Made by a program: the position numbers and the translations under genes. Shown here piece after piece: positions 20,328-28,677 of a stretch of 64,000 bases of DNA (the stretch's first letter is position 1; the number at the start of each line of letters is the position of its first letter). Where the stretch lies: assembly GCA_000471925.1 (NCBI GenBank), contig CP006667.1:372001-436000 (forward strand), read 5' to 3'. The notes under the pieces are model-generated. The model worked only from the letters and a program-made list of their open reading frames with translations, made no database searches and was not told where the DNA came from. Source of the DNA: Ralstonia pickettii DTP0602. Its GTDB lineage: Bacteria > Pseudomonadota > Gammaproteobacteria > Burkholderiales > Burkholderiaceae.

Positions 20328-20404
20328 GCATGCCATGCAGCGCGGGCGCGAACGCTAATCCGGTTGGCGCGCCGCGCACGCACCCACTACGACGGGGCGA
20401 TCCG

Positions 20405-21636
20405 ATGAAACCCACCGATACCAGCGCAGTGCGCGAGCAGGCCGCCGAGACCCGCCCGGTCAACCCGCGCCTGCTCGCAGCCATGAGCCACGAGATCCGG
20501 ACCCCGCTGTACGGCATGCTCGGCACGCTTGAGCTGCTGTCGATGACGGAACTGACGGCCGTGCAGCGGCAGCAGGTGGCCACGATCACGTCATCGTCGC
20601 GCGTGCTGCTGCAGTTGCTTGATGACCTGCTCGACTATTCGCGCATTGAAGCCGGCCAGCTGGCGCTCGACGCCGTGCCGTTCGATCCGGTGGAGCTGGC
20701 GGAATCGGTCGCGCGTGCGCAGGCACCGCTGGCCCTGGGCAAAGGCCTGGCGCTTTCCTGCGAGCCGCAGCCAGGCCTGCCGTGGCTGGTGGGCGATCCT
20801 CTGCACGTGAGGCAGGTGCTCGCCAACCTGGTGCGCAATGCGATCAAGTTCACCGCGCAGGGGCGCGTCACTATCCGCATGTGGCAGGAACCGCTGCCGC
20901 CGCCCGCCGACAGGGTCCGGCTGATGCTGGAGGTCGCCGATACCGGCATCGGCATCGCCGAAGAACTCCAGCCCTGCCTGTTCGAGCCCTTTGTGCAAGG
21001 CGATGCCGCGAGCGCGCCTCGCCAGGGCGGCGCAGGACTTGGCCTGGCCATCTGCAGGCGGCTGGCCAGGCGGATGGGCGGCGACGTGACGTTCGCCAGC
21101 ACGCCGGGCGAGGGCAGCCGCTTTGCGGTGACGCTGGTGCTTGGCACCAGCTCGCGTGAGACGGCGGCGGTGCCGATCGTGGCACTGACGGCCAGTGCCG
21201 ACGGTGGTGAAGCCAAGCGTTGCCAGGCCGCTGGCATGGATCGCTGCCTCAGCAAGCCGGTTTTGCTGCCGGCGCTGGCCGCATGCCTGCAGGATCTGGC
21301 GCCGACGCGCGCTGCGTCCGTCGCCGCCATGCCAGCTGCCGTGGATGCGCCGACGCGGCGGCAGCGCTGCTCGTGCAGACCACGCACGCTGATCTCGATG
21401 CCCTACACGCGGCCGCGGGCGGTGGCGACATGCATGCGGTGCAGGCGCATGCGCACCGCATGCGGGGTGCCCTGGCGCAGGTCGACGGCGCGCAGGAGGC
21501 GGCCGAATTGTGCCGGGAGCTGGAAGCCGGTGCAGCCTGGGCCGTGCAGGCCGTGCAGGCCGCGCGGGATCGCATCGGTGATCTCAGGCTTTACCTGGAA
21601 GCCTGCCTCGCACGGTCAGGTTCCGGAGACGCTTAA
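20405..21636 (+). pseudogene. Degraded BvgS/RcsC-like hybrid histidine kinase
   Basis: ATG 20405 opens directly at the dimerisation domain: [17 protein letters not shown] with His29, then the N box [15 protein letters not shown] and [19 protein letters not shown]. There is no sensor domain or membrane segment. After the kinase core ([11 protein letters not shown]) the text jumps into the last part of a receiver ([19 protein letters not shown], then LSKPV), so the first part with the phospho-accepting Asp is missing. Near 21355 the frame shifts; the C-terminal Hpt domain ([20 protein letters not shown]) continues in the +1 frame to TAA 21634-21636. Two lesions plus the missing N-terminus make it a likely pseudogene. 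Confidence 0.75.
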
Positions 21637-21638
21637 CC

Positions 21639-22283
21639 ATGATCAGGGTCGTGATCGCGGATGATCACCCGGTCGTGCTCAGTGGCATCCTGCGCGCGCT
21701 GGCGTGCGAGGTGGGGCTCAGCGTAGTGGGCCACGCCGCCGACTCCGGCGAACTGGTGGCGCACCTGGACAGCACGCCCTGCGATGTGATCGTGACGGAC
21801 TACTCGATGCCCGGCGGCGAGCACGGCGATGGCCTGCCGATGCTGCAGATGCTGCGCAGGCGCTATCCGCACACACGCATCGTCGTCATTACCATGCTCG
21901 ACAACCCGGCGCTGATCCGCAATATCCAGCAGGCCGGCGTCTCGGGCATCCTCAGCAAGACCGATCCGGTCCGGCACCTGGTGCCGGCAATTCATGCCGC
22001 CTTCCGTGGCCATAGCTACCTGCCGCCCTCGGTGCAGGCGCTGCTCGCTGCCAGAGGGCTGGACTCGCCGAAGCCGCGGGCGCGGCTGTCCCGGCGCGAG
22101 CCGGAAGTGCTGCGCCAGTGCGCGGCCGGCGTGCCGCCGATCGAGATCGCGCGCCAGTCCAATCGCAGCAGCAAGACCATCAGCGCGCAGAAGAGCGTGG
22201 CGATGAAGAAGCTCGGGCTCAGCAATGACCACGAGCTGTACGAATACGCCAGGGCCAACGGCCTGCTGGGCGGCGCGCAGTAA
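21639..22283 (+). CDS. NarL/FixJ-type response regulator, RcsB/BvgA-like
   Basis: The 214-residue regulator has an N-terminal receiver ([18 protein letters not shown] with Asp8 and Asp9, phospho-acceptor Asp54 in [14 protein letters not shown], switch Thr in VVITML, Lys in LSKTDP) and a C-terminal LuxR-type helix-turn-helix ([16 protein letters not shown], then [19 protein letters not shown]). The GGEHGDG insertion and KTISAQK helix are as in RcsB and BvgA, which control capsule or virulence/fimbrial genes. It starts two bases after the kinase stop. It is intact while its likely partner kinase is broken, so it may be driven by another kinase or a phospho-donor. Confidence 0.92.
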   Translation: MIRVVIADDHPVVLSGILRALACEVGLSVVGHAADSGELVAHLDSTPCDVIVTDYSMPGGEHGDGLPMLQMLRRRYPHTRIVVITMLDNPALIRNIQQAGVSGILSKTDPVRHLVPAIHAAFRGHSYLPPSVQALLAARGLDSPKPRARLSRREPEVLRQCAAGVPPIEIARQSNRSSKTISAQKSVAMKKLGLSNDHELYEYARANGLLGGAQ

Positions 22284-22699
22284 GCGCTGGGCGCCGCTGG
22301 AAGCGCGCAGCGGCGGCCTGCCCGCGCATTTGCCGCGTGCTTTAAGGCATGCCTGATCCCAGCCGTGCTGCAGGCGGGCGACCGCGACCGAGTTTTGCGC
22401 AACGACGGCAAGGCGGTCACGTGGGTGTCCAACGGGCAACTCGCGCGCGGCCGCACCTTTCTCGTGGGCGGCGAGGTCTCGGCCGGCCTGGCCAGGCTGG
22501 GTGAACTGCCGGGCGCCAGCGCGATCCAGCTTGACGGCATGGCCACCATCGAGGTGATCTACCTGTAGCCCGGACCAGCCCTGGTGCGGTGCAGCACCCC
22601 GGCATATGCGTTGGCCGGTGCGCACTTTTGTGTTCTAACCTTGTAGGTGCTGTCCGGATCCTCCGGCAGTTCGGTTTTCCCGTACGCAAGGAGATCACG
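22284..22699. other. Intergenic region with an unidentified reading-frame remnant
   Basis: In these 416 bases a plus-strand frame without a good start runs to TAG at 22566-22568. Its last 70 codons read like real protein (KAVTWVSNGQLARGRTFLV, GGEVSAGLARLGELPGASA, IQLDGMATIEVIYL), possibly the beta-rich end of a surface or fimbrial protein, but I do not recognise a family. It may be the 3' end of a gene lost next to the regulator. The remainder is the leader of the RcnB-like gene. Confidence 0.3.
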
Positions 22700-23242
22700 A
22701 TGAATACCAAGAAAGCGATACCGGCGCTGTGGCTGGCCGCGAGCGTGCTGGCAGCGCCGCTGGCCCTGGCGCAGGCACAGGGCGGCGCCACAGCCTCCGG
22801 CGCTGCTGGCGCCACCGGCGCCGGCGGCACCCCAGACACGACCACCACGCCTGGCATGACAGGCGCCCCAGGCCCGACAACCACCCCAGGCATGACAGGC
22901 AGCCCTGGCACGACAGCCATGCCTGACGCCACCGGCACGACCAGACCCCCGGGCGCTACCGGAGCCACCGGTACCCGGAGCACCAAGGGGACCACCAGGC
23001 CGACGACGGGCTCCACGGCCGCGCCGCCTGCCGCGCAAAGCTCGCCGTATATGCAGGTGCAGCAATGGAAGAAAGGCGACCGCCTGCCGACCGAGTTCAG
23101 GGACCGCCAGTATGTGATCGACGACTACAAGCAATACAACCTGCCGGCGCCGCGCAAGGGCACGCGCTGGGTCGGTGTTGGCGCGGAGTATTACCTGGTG
23201 GCGCCCAATGGCGTGATCCAGCAGGTCGGCTCGGGTTCCTGA
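22700..23242 (+). CDS. RcnB-like periplasmic protein with a Thr/Pro/Gly-rich linker
   Basis: The 180-residue product has a signal peptide (ending APLALAQAQ), then about 85 residues of low-complexity Gly/Thr/Pro sequence with repeated TTTPGMTG units, and a C-terminal RcnB domain: YMQVQQWKKGDRLP, YVIDDYKQYNLPAPRKGTRW and VGVGAEYYLVAPNGVI. RcnB in E. coli is a periplasmic factor for nickel/cobalt homeostasis, but most RcnB-domain proteins are uncharacterised, so metal function is only a suggestion. AAGGAG lies seven bases before ATG 22700. It is followed by a strong terminator. Confidence 0.82.
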   Translation: MNTKKAIPALWLAASVLAAPLALAQAQGGATASGAAGATGAGGTPDTTTTPGMTGAPGPTTTPGMTGSPGTTAMPDATGTTRPPGATGATGTRSTKGTTRPTTGSTAAPPAAQSSPYMQVQQWKKGDRLPTEFRDRQYVIDDYKQYNLPAPRKGTRWVGVGAEYYLVAPNGVIQQVGSGS

Positions 23243-23292
23243 GCGGCTCCGGTCACCGTCCACCCGTCCGGCAACACGGGCAGACAAGGCAA

Positions 23293-23327
23293 AGCCGCCG
23301 CGCATGGCTGCGCGGCGGCTCTTTTTT
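23293..23327 (+). terminator. Rho-independent terminator of the RcnB-like gene
   Basis: The 11-bp perfect stem AGCCGCCGCGC / GCGCGGCGGCT with loop ATGGCT is followed by CTTTTTT. It stands between two convergent genes, ending 11 bases before the stop of the minus-strand gene. Confidence 0.93.
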
Positions 23328-23337
23328 GCCGCAGGGA

Positions 23338-23586
23338 TCACATACCCAGGATCTTCTTGGCGTCGAGCAGCGATTTCATCGCTTCGTCATGCTTGCCGGC
23401 CTTGTGATACGCCTCGCCATCGGCGCGCAGCTTGGCGACCTTGGCTGCGTCGTCCGGCGACAGCGCCGGCTTGGTCGACAGCTTGCCATCAATGGCCTTC
23501 ATCTCGTTGGGACAATTGTGGGCGAGCGCCAGGCCGGAGGCGCCGCACAGCAGCAGTGCCGCGAGGATCGAAATGGATTTGCGCAC
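23338..23586 (-). CDS. Small exported protein with a helical C-terminus, function unknown
   Basis: A GTG start at 23586 is chosen because GGAGG lies five bases upstream and the product then begins with a clean signal peptide (VRKSISILAALLLCGASGLA, cut before HNCPNEM). An ATG at 23646 in the same frame would add 20 residues in front of the signal. The mature protein, about 60 residues, is helical and charged (LSPDDAAKVAKLRADGEAYH, then KAGKHDEAMKSLLDAKKILG), like one tetratricopeptide-type hairpin, with one Cys near the N-terminus. I do not recognise a named family. Confidence 0.7.
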   Translation of the reverse strand: MRKSISILAALLLCGASGLALAHNCPNEMKAIDGKLSTKPALSPDDAAKVAKLRADGEAYHKAGKHDEAMKSLLDAKKILGM

Positions 23587-24161
23587 GTTGGCCTCCCCCG
23601 GGAGCAGTTGAAATTTCCAGCATAGTGCATCGCGCGCGGTCCACAAGCGCTTCCGACCCCGGGCATAATCACCGGCCGGTTTTCCGGGCTCGCTTCAAAT
23701 ACCCTCTCGAAGGGGTATATGGCGATTATTTGATGCGCGGCTGAAACGCCTGCAAACCGCTGCCAAGCGCTCATCCCATCCGGAATTCAGCCATTCGGGC
23801 GAGGCTATGCATTGGCGGCGCGGAACAGCACGCGGCGCGAATACCGTGCCGCGAGACGTGGTCTGCGCAAGCCGCCATGCGCCCGTTCCGAACCGTCCCT
23901 TCACGCTCACCCTTTGCGCTGCGCCGGTATTGCGGCGTTTGCATCTTTCATTTCGGCGCACTCGCGGTTTCAAGCGTCCGCTCGCCCAGGTCATTTCCGG
24001 ATACAGCGCTTGGTGGATTTTCCTGGCGCGCGCGGCTGCGCTTCATTCCTGAAACAGCCCGTGCGAATGCCCGATTTAAAGGGCGCGCGGCAGGACTTAA
24101 ATTGAACTCGCTCGGTACGTATCCGGGCCGGTCATTAAAAAAAAAGACGGGGGGCTCCATC
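23587..24161. other. 575-base gene-free region upstream of the collagen-like gene
   Basis: No reading frame here looks like protein. The only notable point is an uninterrupted run of A at about 24137-24145 followed by GACGGGGGGC just before the collagen-like gene, which contains its ribosome site and a slippage-prone homopolymer. I found no repeat, tRNA or recognisable operator. Confidence 0.5.
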
Positions 24162-25253
24162 ATGCAACGCATCAACCTGAAACTTGCGGCGATCCCGGTC
24201 GCCTGCCTCGCCATCCTGGTCGCCGGCTGCGGCGGGGGCGGCGGCGATTCCGCGCCGGCCAGCAACGCCGTCCCGTCCGAAAGCGTGCCCGGCCCGTCTG
24301 GCGTCAACGGCAAGACCATCCTGTCCGGCGCCAATGCGCCGAGCGCCGACATCGGCACGGACGGGGACTTCTACCTCAATGTATCGACCTCGACACTGTA
24401 CGGTCCCAAGGCCAACGGCGCCTGGCCCGCAGGCGTGGCGCTGATCGGGCCGCAGGGCGTGGCCGGCGCGCCCGGGGCGATGCTGCTGCACGGTCCGGCG
24501 GATCCGGCCGCGGCGGACGGCTCGGAAGGCAGCTTCTACCTGAATACGACGACCAACACGCTGTTCGGGCCGAAGACCGGCGATAGCTGGCCGACCGGGA
24601 TTTCCGTGGTCGGCCTGACCGGCCCCGTGGGCCCGGCCGGCCCCGCCGGTGCCGATGGCGCAACGGGTGCGCAGGGCCCGCAGGGAGAGAACGGCGAGAA
24701 GGGGGACAAGGGCGACAAGGGCGACAGCGGTGAGAAGGGCGACAGCGGCGCCTCGGGCCCTCAGGGTGAGCAGGGCGAACAAGGCGAGACGGGGGCGCAG
24801 GGACCGCAAGGCGAGCAGGGCGAGCCCGGCGGCGCGTTGATCTACACCGCCAACTTCGCGGTATCGACCGCCCCGGGCGGCAACGGTACCTATGTGATGA
24901 ACGGCAGCGGGCTGGACCTGCAGAGCGCCGATCCCTATTTCGGCGCGGTGATGCCGGTGGGCTGCACCGGCGGGCTGACCATGACCGCCAGCTTGGCCGG
25001 GACGGTGCCGGACACCGCGCTGTACTCGGTGGTGGCGTACCGCGTTGCCAGCGGCACAGCGCTGGAAACGCTGAGCCCGCTGGCCATCACCGACGGGTAC
25101 GCATGCAAGCTCAGCGGCACCAACCGGACCTGCGCGACGGCGGCCACGACGGCGGTGGCGGCCAATGACATCATCCAGATCCAGGTCAGCGGCAACCGCC
25201 CCTTCAACTGGGACGGCGGGCTGTACGTCAACCTGGCCTGCAAGAGCAACTGA
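24162..25253 (+). CDS. Collagen-like lipoprotein
   Basis: The 363-residue product has a lipoprotein signal (ILVAGC, then GGGGGDSA). Residues about 60-150 contain two copies of a short repeat (DGDFYLNVSTSTLYGPKANG and EGSFYLNTTTNTLFGPKTGD) that typically brackets bacterial collagen regions. Residues 151-222 are 24 uninterrupted Gly-X-Y triplets, rich in GPQ, GEQ, GEK and GDK/GDS, predicting a charge-stabilised triple helix. A C-terminal domain of about 140 residues with paired cysteines follows and may act as trimerisation head. It would be an outer membrane or surface stalk, perhaps adhesive. It stands alone between a long gap and the channel-like gene. Confidence 0.85.
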   Translation: MQRINLKLAAIPVACLAILVAGCGGGGGDSAPASNAVPSESVPGPSGVNGKTILSGANAPSADIGTDGDFYLNVSTSTLYGPKANGAWPAGVALIGPQGVAGAPGAMLLHGPADPAAADGSEGSFYLNTTTNTLFGPKTGDSWPTGISVVGLTGPVGPAGPAGADGATGAQGPQGENGEKGDKGDKGDSGEKGDSGASGPQGEQGEQGETGAQGPQGEQGEPGGALIYTANFAVSTAPGGNGTYVMNGSGLDLQSADPYFGAVMPVGCTGGLTMTASLAGTVPDTALYSVVAYRVASGTALETLSPLAITDGYACKLSGTNRTCATAATTAVAANDIIQIQVSGNRPFNWDGGLYVNLACKSN

Positions 25254-25503
25254 GCGCACGGGGACAGCGGCTCCCGCCGCCGTCCCGCCAGCCGACCACC
25301 CCAACACATTCCCTCAGCCAGGGCAGGCGGTACAACAACGAACTGTCACGAGCCCACGAGCACCGCAACGCGCCGTTACAAGCCATTCGCCCGCCCCGGT
25401 TTTCCCACACGCCTTCCAGTGCTATTTTGGAGGGCGTCGTTTTTTGCCCTGCGCCAATTACCAGTCGCCTGCGCCCGCCCCCGATCCGCCCAACCCTTTG
25501 CGC

Positions 25504-26004
25504 ATGGAACCCTCCACCGCCACACACTATTCCCTGGCCCTGCTATGCGCCGCCGTGCTGACCGTGGCGGTTGTCGGCATCCACTACGAAGCGCTGCGGC
25601 TGTTGTCGGGGCTGCATCCGAGGCGCTGGAGCGGGCGCGTGAATATCGGCGTGCTGATCGTCTGCATCATCGTGGTCCATTGCCTGGAGGCGATGGTGTT
25701 CGCATTGGGGTTCTGGTTCGCTGACAACGTGCTCGGGCTCGGCTGGCTGGCCGGGTCCACTGCGCCGGGCATGCCCACCCGGCACGGCGAGCCGTCGCTG
25801 CTGGTCTATGCCTACTTTGCGCTGGAGACCTTCACCACGCAGAGCCTGGGCGATCTGTCCCCGGTCGGCGCGACCCGGCTGATCGCCAGCATCGAGCCGC
25901 TGGTGGGGCTGATCCTGATCGGCTGGTCTGCCTCGTTCACCTATGTGATGATGCGCCGCGACTGGCTGCTGGACGAGGAGGACGAGCACCGCGGCAGGCA
26001 CTAG
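25504..26004 (+). CDS. Small membrane protein resembling a two-helix ion channel module
   Basis: The 166-residue protein has three or four hydrophobic segments: YSLALLCAAVLTVAVVGIHY, IGVLIVCIIVVHCLEAMVFA, a re-entrant-like region YAYFALETFTTQSLGDLSPV, and LVGLILIGWSASFTYVMM. The arrangement helix, pore-like loop, helix and the TTxSxGDxSP pattern resemble the two-helix potassium channel domain, in which the filter is TTVGYGD; here it reads TTQSLGD, so K+ selectivity is doubtful. The acidic/basic tail is short. No regulatory domain is fused. Function unknown. Confidence 0.7.
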   Translation: MEPSTATHYSLALLCAAVLTVAVVGIHYEALRLLSGLHPRRWSGRVNIGVLIVCIIVVHCLEAMVFALGFWFADNVLGLGWLAGSTAPGMPTRHGEPSLLVYAYFALETFTTQSLGDLSPVGATRLIASIEPLVGLILIGWSASFTYVMMRRDWLLDEEDEHRGRH

Positions 26005-26159
26005 CGGGGCCACGCAGCGGTACGGGCGACGGCTTAACTGCCCGAAATGCCGGTACTACCCGGACTACCAGCAATGCCGCTGGTGCCAGACCGGCCGGGA
26101 ACGACTAAGCTGGCAGCTTGCCCCGGCCATCGGGCCACAGACCAAAGGAGCCATCCATC

Positions 26160-26510
26160 ATGCGGAGCCCCCAGCGATCCCTGATCCGCCTTGCCGCCAT
26201 CGCCGCACTCGCCATGGCCGGCAGCGCCCACGCGCAGAAGCCGGACGGCCAGGGTGCCGCCGCCGCCGCGATCAACGAGGCGGTGCAGGAAGGCACCACG
26301 CCGTACCGGCCCGATCCCGCCGCGACGCCCGGCAGCATCCAGTCGGCCGAATGCCGCGAACTGGCAGACCAGATCGCCACGGCGCCAAAGCGTGAATACC
26401 GCACCTCCGGGCAGGGCATCGAAACCGCCCAGGGCCGGACCATGCCCGAACTGGAACGCGAGCGGCCGCGCAAGACGCTGCAGCAGGCGTACCAGGAGAA
26501 GTGCCTGTAG
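26160..26510 (+). CDS. Small exported protein, function unknown
   Basis: The 116-residue product has a signal peptide (LIRLAAIAALAMAGSAHAQ). The mature part contains INEAVQEGTTPYRP, IQSAECRELADQIATAPKR and a C-terminal ELERERPRKTLQQAYQEKC, with two cysteines that could pair. Similar short proteins are frequent in Cupriavidus and Ralstonia genomes but have no described role. AAAGGAG precedes ATG 26160 by nine bases. It is flanked by gaps on both sides, so it is probably monocistronic. Confidence 0.75.
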   Translation: MRSPQRSLIRLAAIAALAMAGSAHAQKPDGQGAAAAAINEAVQEGTTPYRPDPAATPGSIQSAECRELADQIATAPKREYRTSGQGIETAQGRTMPELERERPRKTLQQAYQEKCL

Positions 26511-26716
26511 CAAGCCACTCCGGCGGGCGGCGGCTCCACGCGTCCGCCGCCTGGCCCGCGCCATCCCGCCAAAAGCAGCACCGGCAAAGTCTTTCCCCCG
26601 CCATTTCCCGCCTGCCGCGCCCTGCACACGCCCGGCGCATGGCTGCCCCATGCCCGCGCGTCCGGGCGGGTGCTCGCGGCATCTGTTTCATTGCGCCGGG
26701 GGAAAATACATATGTT

Positions 26717-26732
26717 TCATGGTTATCCATGA
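26717..26732. promoter_or_regulatory. Palindrome in the upstream region of the binding-protein gene (possible operator)
   Basis: TCATGG and CCATGA form a perfect 6-bp dyad around TTAT, within an AT-rich patch (about 26704-26745) about 80-95 bases before the substrate-binding protein start. The flanks TGTT and AACA extend the symmetry imperfectly. It could be bound by the nearby RpiR-type regulator. The rest of the 300-base gap 26511-26810 shows no gene. Confidence 0.35.
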
Positions 26733-26810
26733 TGGAACACTTGTTTCTCATTGGCTAGGATTCCCCTCGCGATGGCGCATCGCGTGAACGCTACCCAAGG
26801 AGAGCCTGTC

Positions 26811-27764
26811 ATGAAAGCAGCAGAAGTCACTCGCCAGCGCAGTGGTTCCCGGAGCCGCCGGGCGTTGCTCGCACCGTTCGCCGCCGCCGTGGTGCTTTGC
26901 GCTGGCGCCGCCGGCGTCGCGCACGCCGCCGACGTTGCGGCCAGCCCCACGCTTTCCAAGGTCAAATCCTCGGGCACGATCGCCATCGGCCACCGCACCT
27001 CGTCGATCCCGTTTTCGTATTACGACGCCAACCAGAAGGTGATCGGCTTCTCGCAGGACATCTGCGACCGCGTGATCGATGCGGTGAAGCGCGAAACTGG
27101 CGTGCAGAACCTGCAGGTGCGCATGGTGCCGGTGACCTCGCAGAACCGGATCTCGCTGGTGCAGAACGGCACCGTGGACCTGGAGTGCGGCGTCACCACC
27201 AACCTGAAGTCGCGCCAGCAGCAGGTGGCGTTCTCGACCACGTTCTTTGTCGCCGGCACGCGGCTGCTAGTGAAGAAGGGCAGCCCTGTGCATGACTTCG
27301 GCGACCTGTCGGGCAAGGCGGTGGTGACCAATGCCGGCACTACCTCCGAGCGCATCCTGCGCCGGCTCAATGACGAGAAGCGCGCCAATATCAGCATCCA
27401 GAGCGCCAAGGACTATGGCGAGTCGTTTCTGATCCTGCAGTCGGGGCGGGTGGCGGCGTTCATGATGGACGACGTGCTGCTGTCGGGTGCACGCACGCTG
27501 GCGCCGAACCCGGCGGAATGGACGGTGGTGGGCACGCCGCAGTCGTTCGAGGCCTACGCGTTCATGATGCGCAAGGACGACCCGGGCTTCAAGCAGGTGG
27601 TCGATGGCGCCATCACCGGGCTGATCAGGAGCGGCGAGATCAACAAGCTCTACGCCAGATGGTTCGCCGCGCCGGTGCCGCCCAAGCATGTCAATTTCGA
27701 GCTGCCGATGAGCGAGCCGCTGAAGAAGGCCTACGCCAGTCCCAACGACGAAGCCTTCGAATAA
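26811..27764 (+). CDS. Amino-acid ABC transporter periplasmic binding protein, GltI-like
   Basis: The 317-residue protein has a long positively charged signal peptide (ending AAGVAHAAD) and a family 3 solute-binding fold: SGTIAIGHRTSSIPFSYYD, IGFSQDICDRVIDAVK, VDLECGVTTN, KAVVTNAGTTSERILRRL and VAAFMMDDVLLSG. This pattern is that of GltI, the glutamate/aspartate binding protein. No permease or ATPase gene is adjacent, so it is an orphan binding protein that must use another transporter. AAGGAG precedes ATG 26811. It is convergent with an RpiR-type regulator. Confidence 0.9.
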   Translation: MKAAEVTRQRSGSRSRRALLAPFAAAVVLCAGAAGVAHAADVAASPTLSKVKSSGTIAIGHRTSSIPFSYYDANQKVIGFSQDICDRVIDAVKRETGVQNLQVRMVPVTSQNRISLVQNGTVDLECGVTTNLKSRQQQVAFSTTFFVAGTRLLVKKGSPVHDFGDLSGKAVVTNAGTTSERILRRLNDEKRANISIQSAKDYGESFLILQSGRVAAFMMDDVLLSGARTLAPNPAEWTVVGTPQSFEAYAFMMRKDDPGFKQVVDGAITGLIRSGEINKLYARWFAAPVPPKHVNFELPMSEPLKKAYASPNDEAFE

Positions 27765-27780
27765 TCGCGCTCAGCCGAAC

Positions 27781-28677
27781 TCAGCCGCGCCCGGCCGGCA
27801 CGTAGGCGCCGGTGCGGTGCAGCTCGCCCTCGGCCTGCTCCAGCGCGCGAATCGCACCCTTGCCCTTGCGCGCCAGCAACTGTTCGACCAGCGCCTCGAC
27901 CACGGCGACGCCGGCCGTGATCGACGGGAAGAACGACGGGCTCTCGACCGGGAACAGCAGCGTGCAGTCCGCCGCCAGCGCGATCGGCGCCACCGTGCTG
28001 TCGGTGAGCGCGATCACCTTGCAGCCGCACTCGCGCGCGGCCGTGGCCACGCGGATGCTTTCCTGCGAGTAGGGGGCGAAGCTGACCACCAGCACCGCAT
28101 CCTTGGGCGTGAGGCCGCGCAACTCCATCTCCAGCGTGCCGGCCTCGGCGCGGATCAGGTGCACCGTGCTGCGGAACAGCCGGTAGACGTATTGGAAAGT
28201 GAACGCGATCGGGAAGCACGCGCGAAAGCCCGCCACATGCACGCACGCCGCCTGCGACAGCAGTTCCGCCGCATGCTGCAGCGTCTGGTCGTTGTTGGCC
28301 GCGATCATGTCCAGGTTGTGGTGCTGCGCGTCCAGCATCTCGCCCAGCATGCGGCTGGCGCTGCTTTCGCGCACCACCTTGCGCGCACGGTGCGCGTACG
28401 GCTGGGTGCCGCCACGCAGCGCATCGACGAACAGCTCACGCAGCCCCTGCCAGCCCTCGAAGCCCAGATGCTGCGACAGCCGCACCAGCGTGGCCGGCTG
28501 CACCCCCGCGCTGGCGGCGATCTTGCGCATCGACAGCACCGGGACTTCCTGCGGATGGTCGAGCAGGTAGCGCGCGCCGCTCTGGAACTGCGTACTGAGC
28601 ACGGGGAAGCTGCTGCGCAACAGCGCGAGCAGGGCCTCCAGGTCCTGCGGCGGCTGGGGAGGGTGGTCGGACGGCAT
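27781..28677 (-). CDS. MurR/RpiR-family transcriptional regulator
   Basis: The 298-residue protein has an N-terminal RpiR helix-turn-helix (SMRKIAASAGVQPATLVRLS, followed by LGFEGWQGLRELF) and a C-terminal sugar isomerase (SIS) domain (ACVHVAGFRACFPIAFTF, DAVLVVSFAPYSQES and CKVIALTDSTVAPIA) that normally senses a phosphorylated sugar. Start 28677 follows GGAG; the frame is open 99 bases further upstream. It may regulate the convergent binding-protein gene or distant genes. The ligand cannot be told. Confidence 0.9.
   Translation of the reverse strand: MPSDHPPQPPQDLEALLALLRSSFPVLSTQFQSGARYLLDHPQEVPVLSMRKIAASAGVQPATLVRLSQHLGFEGWQGLRELFVDALRGGTQPYAHRARKVVRESSASRMLGEMLDAQHHNLDMIAANNDQTLQHAAELLSQAACVHVAGFRACFPIAFTFQYVYRLFRSTVHLIRAEAGTLEMELRGLTPKDAVLVVSFAPYSQESIRVATAARECGCKVIALTDSTVAPIALAADCTLLFPVESPSFFPSITAGVAVVEALVEQLLARKGKGAIRALEQAEGELHRTGAYVPAGRG

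Noticed and set aside
24640..24835. Nine-base periodic repeats as non-coding satellite
   Set aside because: The periodicity is explained by Gly-X-Y codons of the collagen-like gene.
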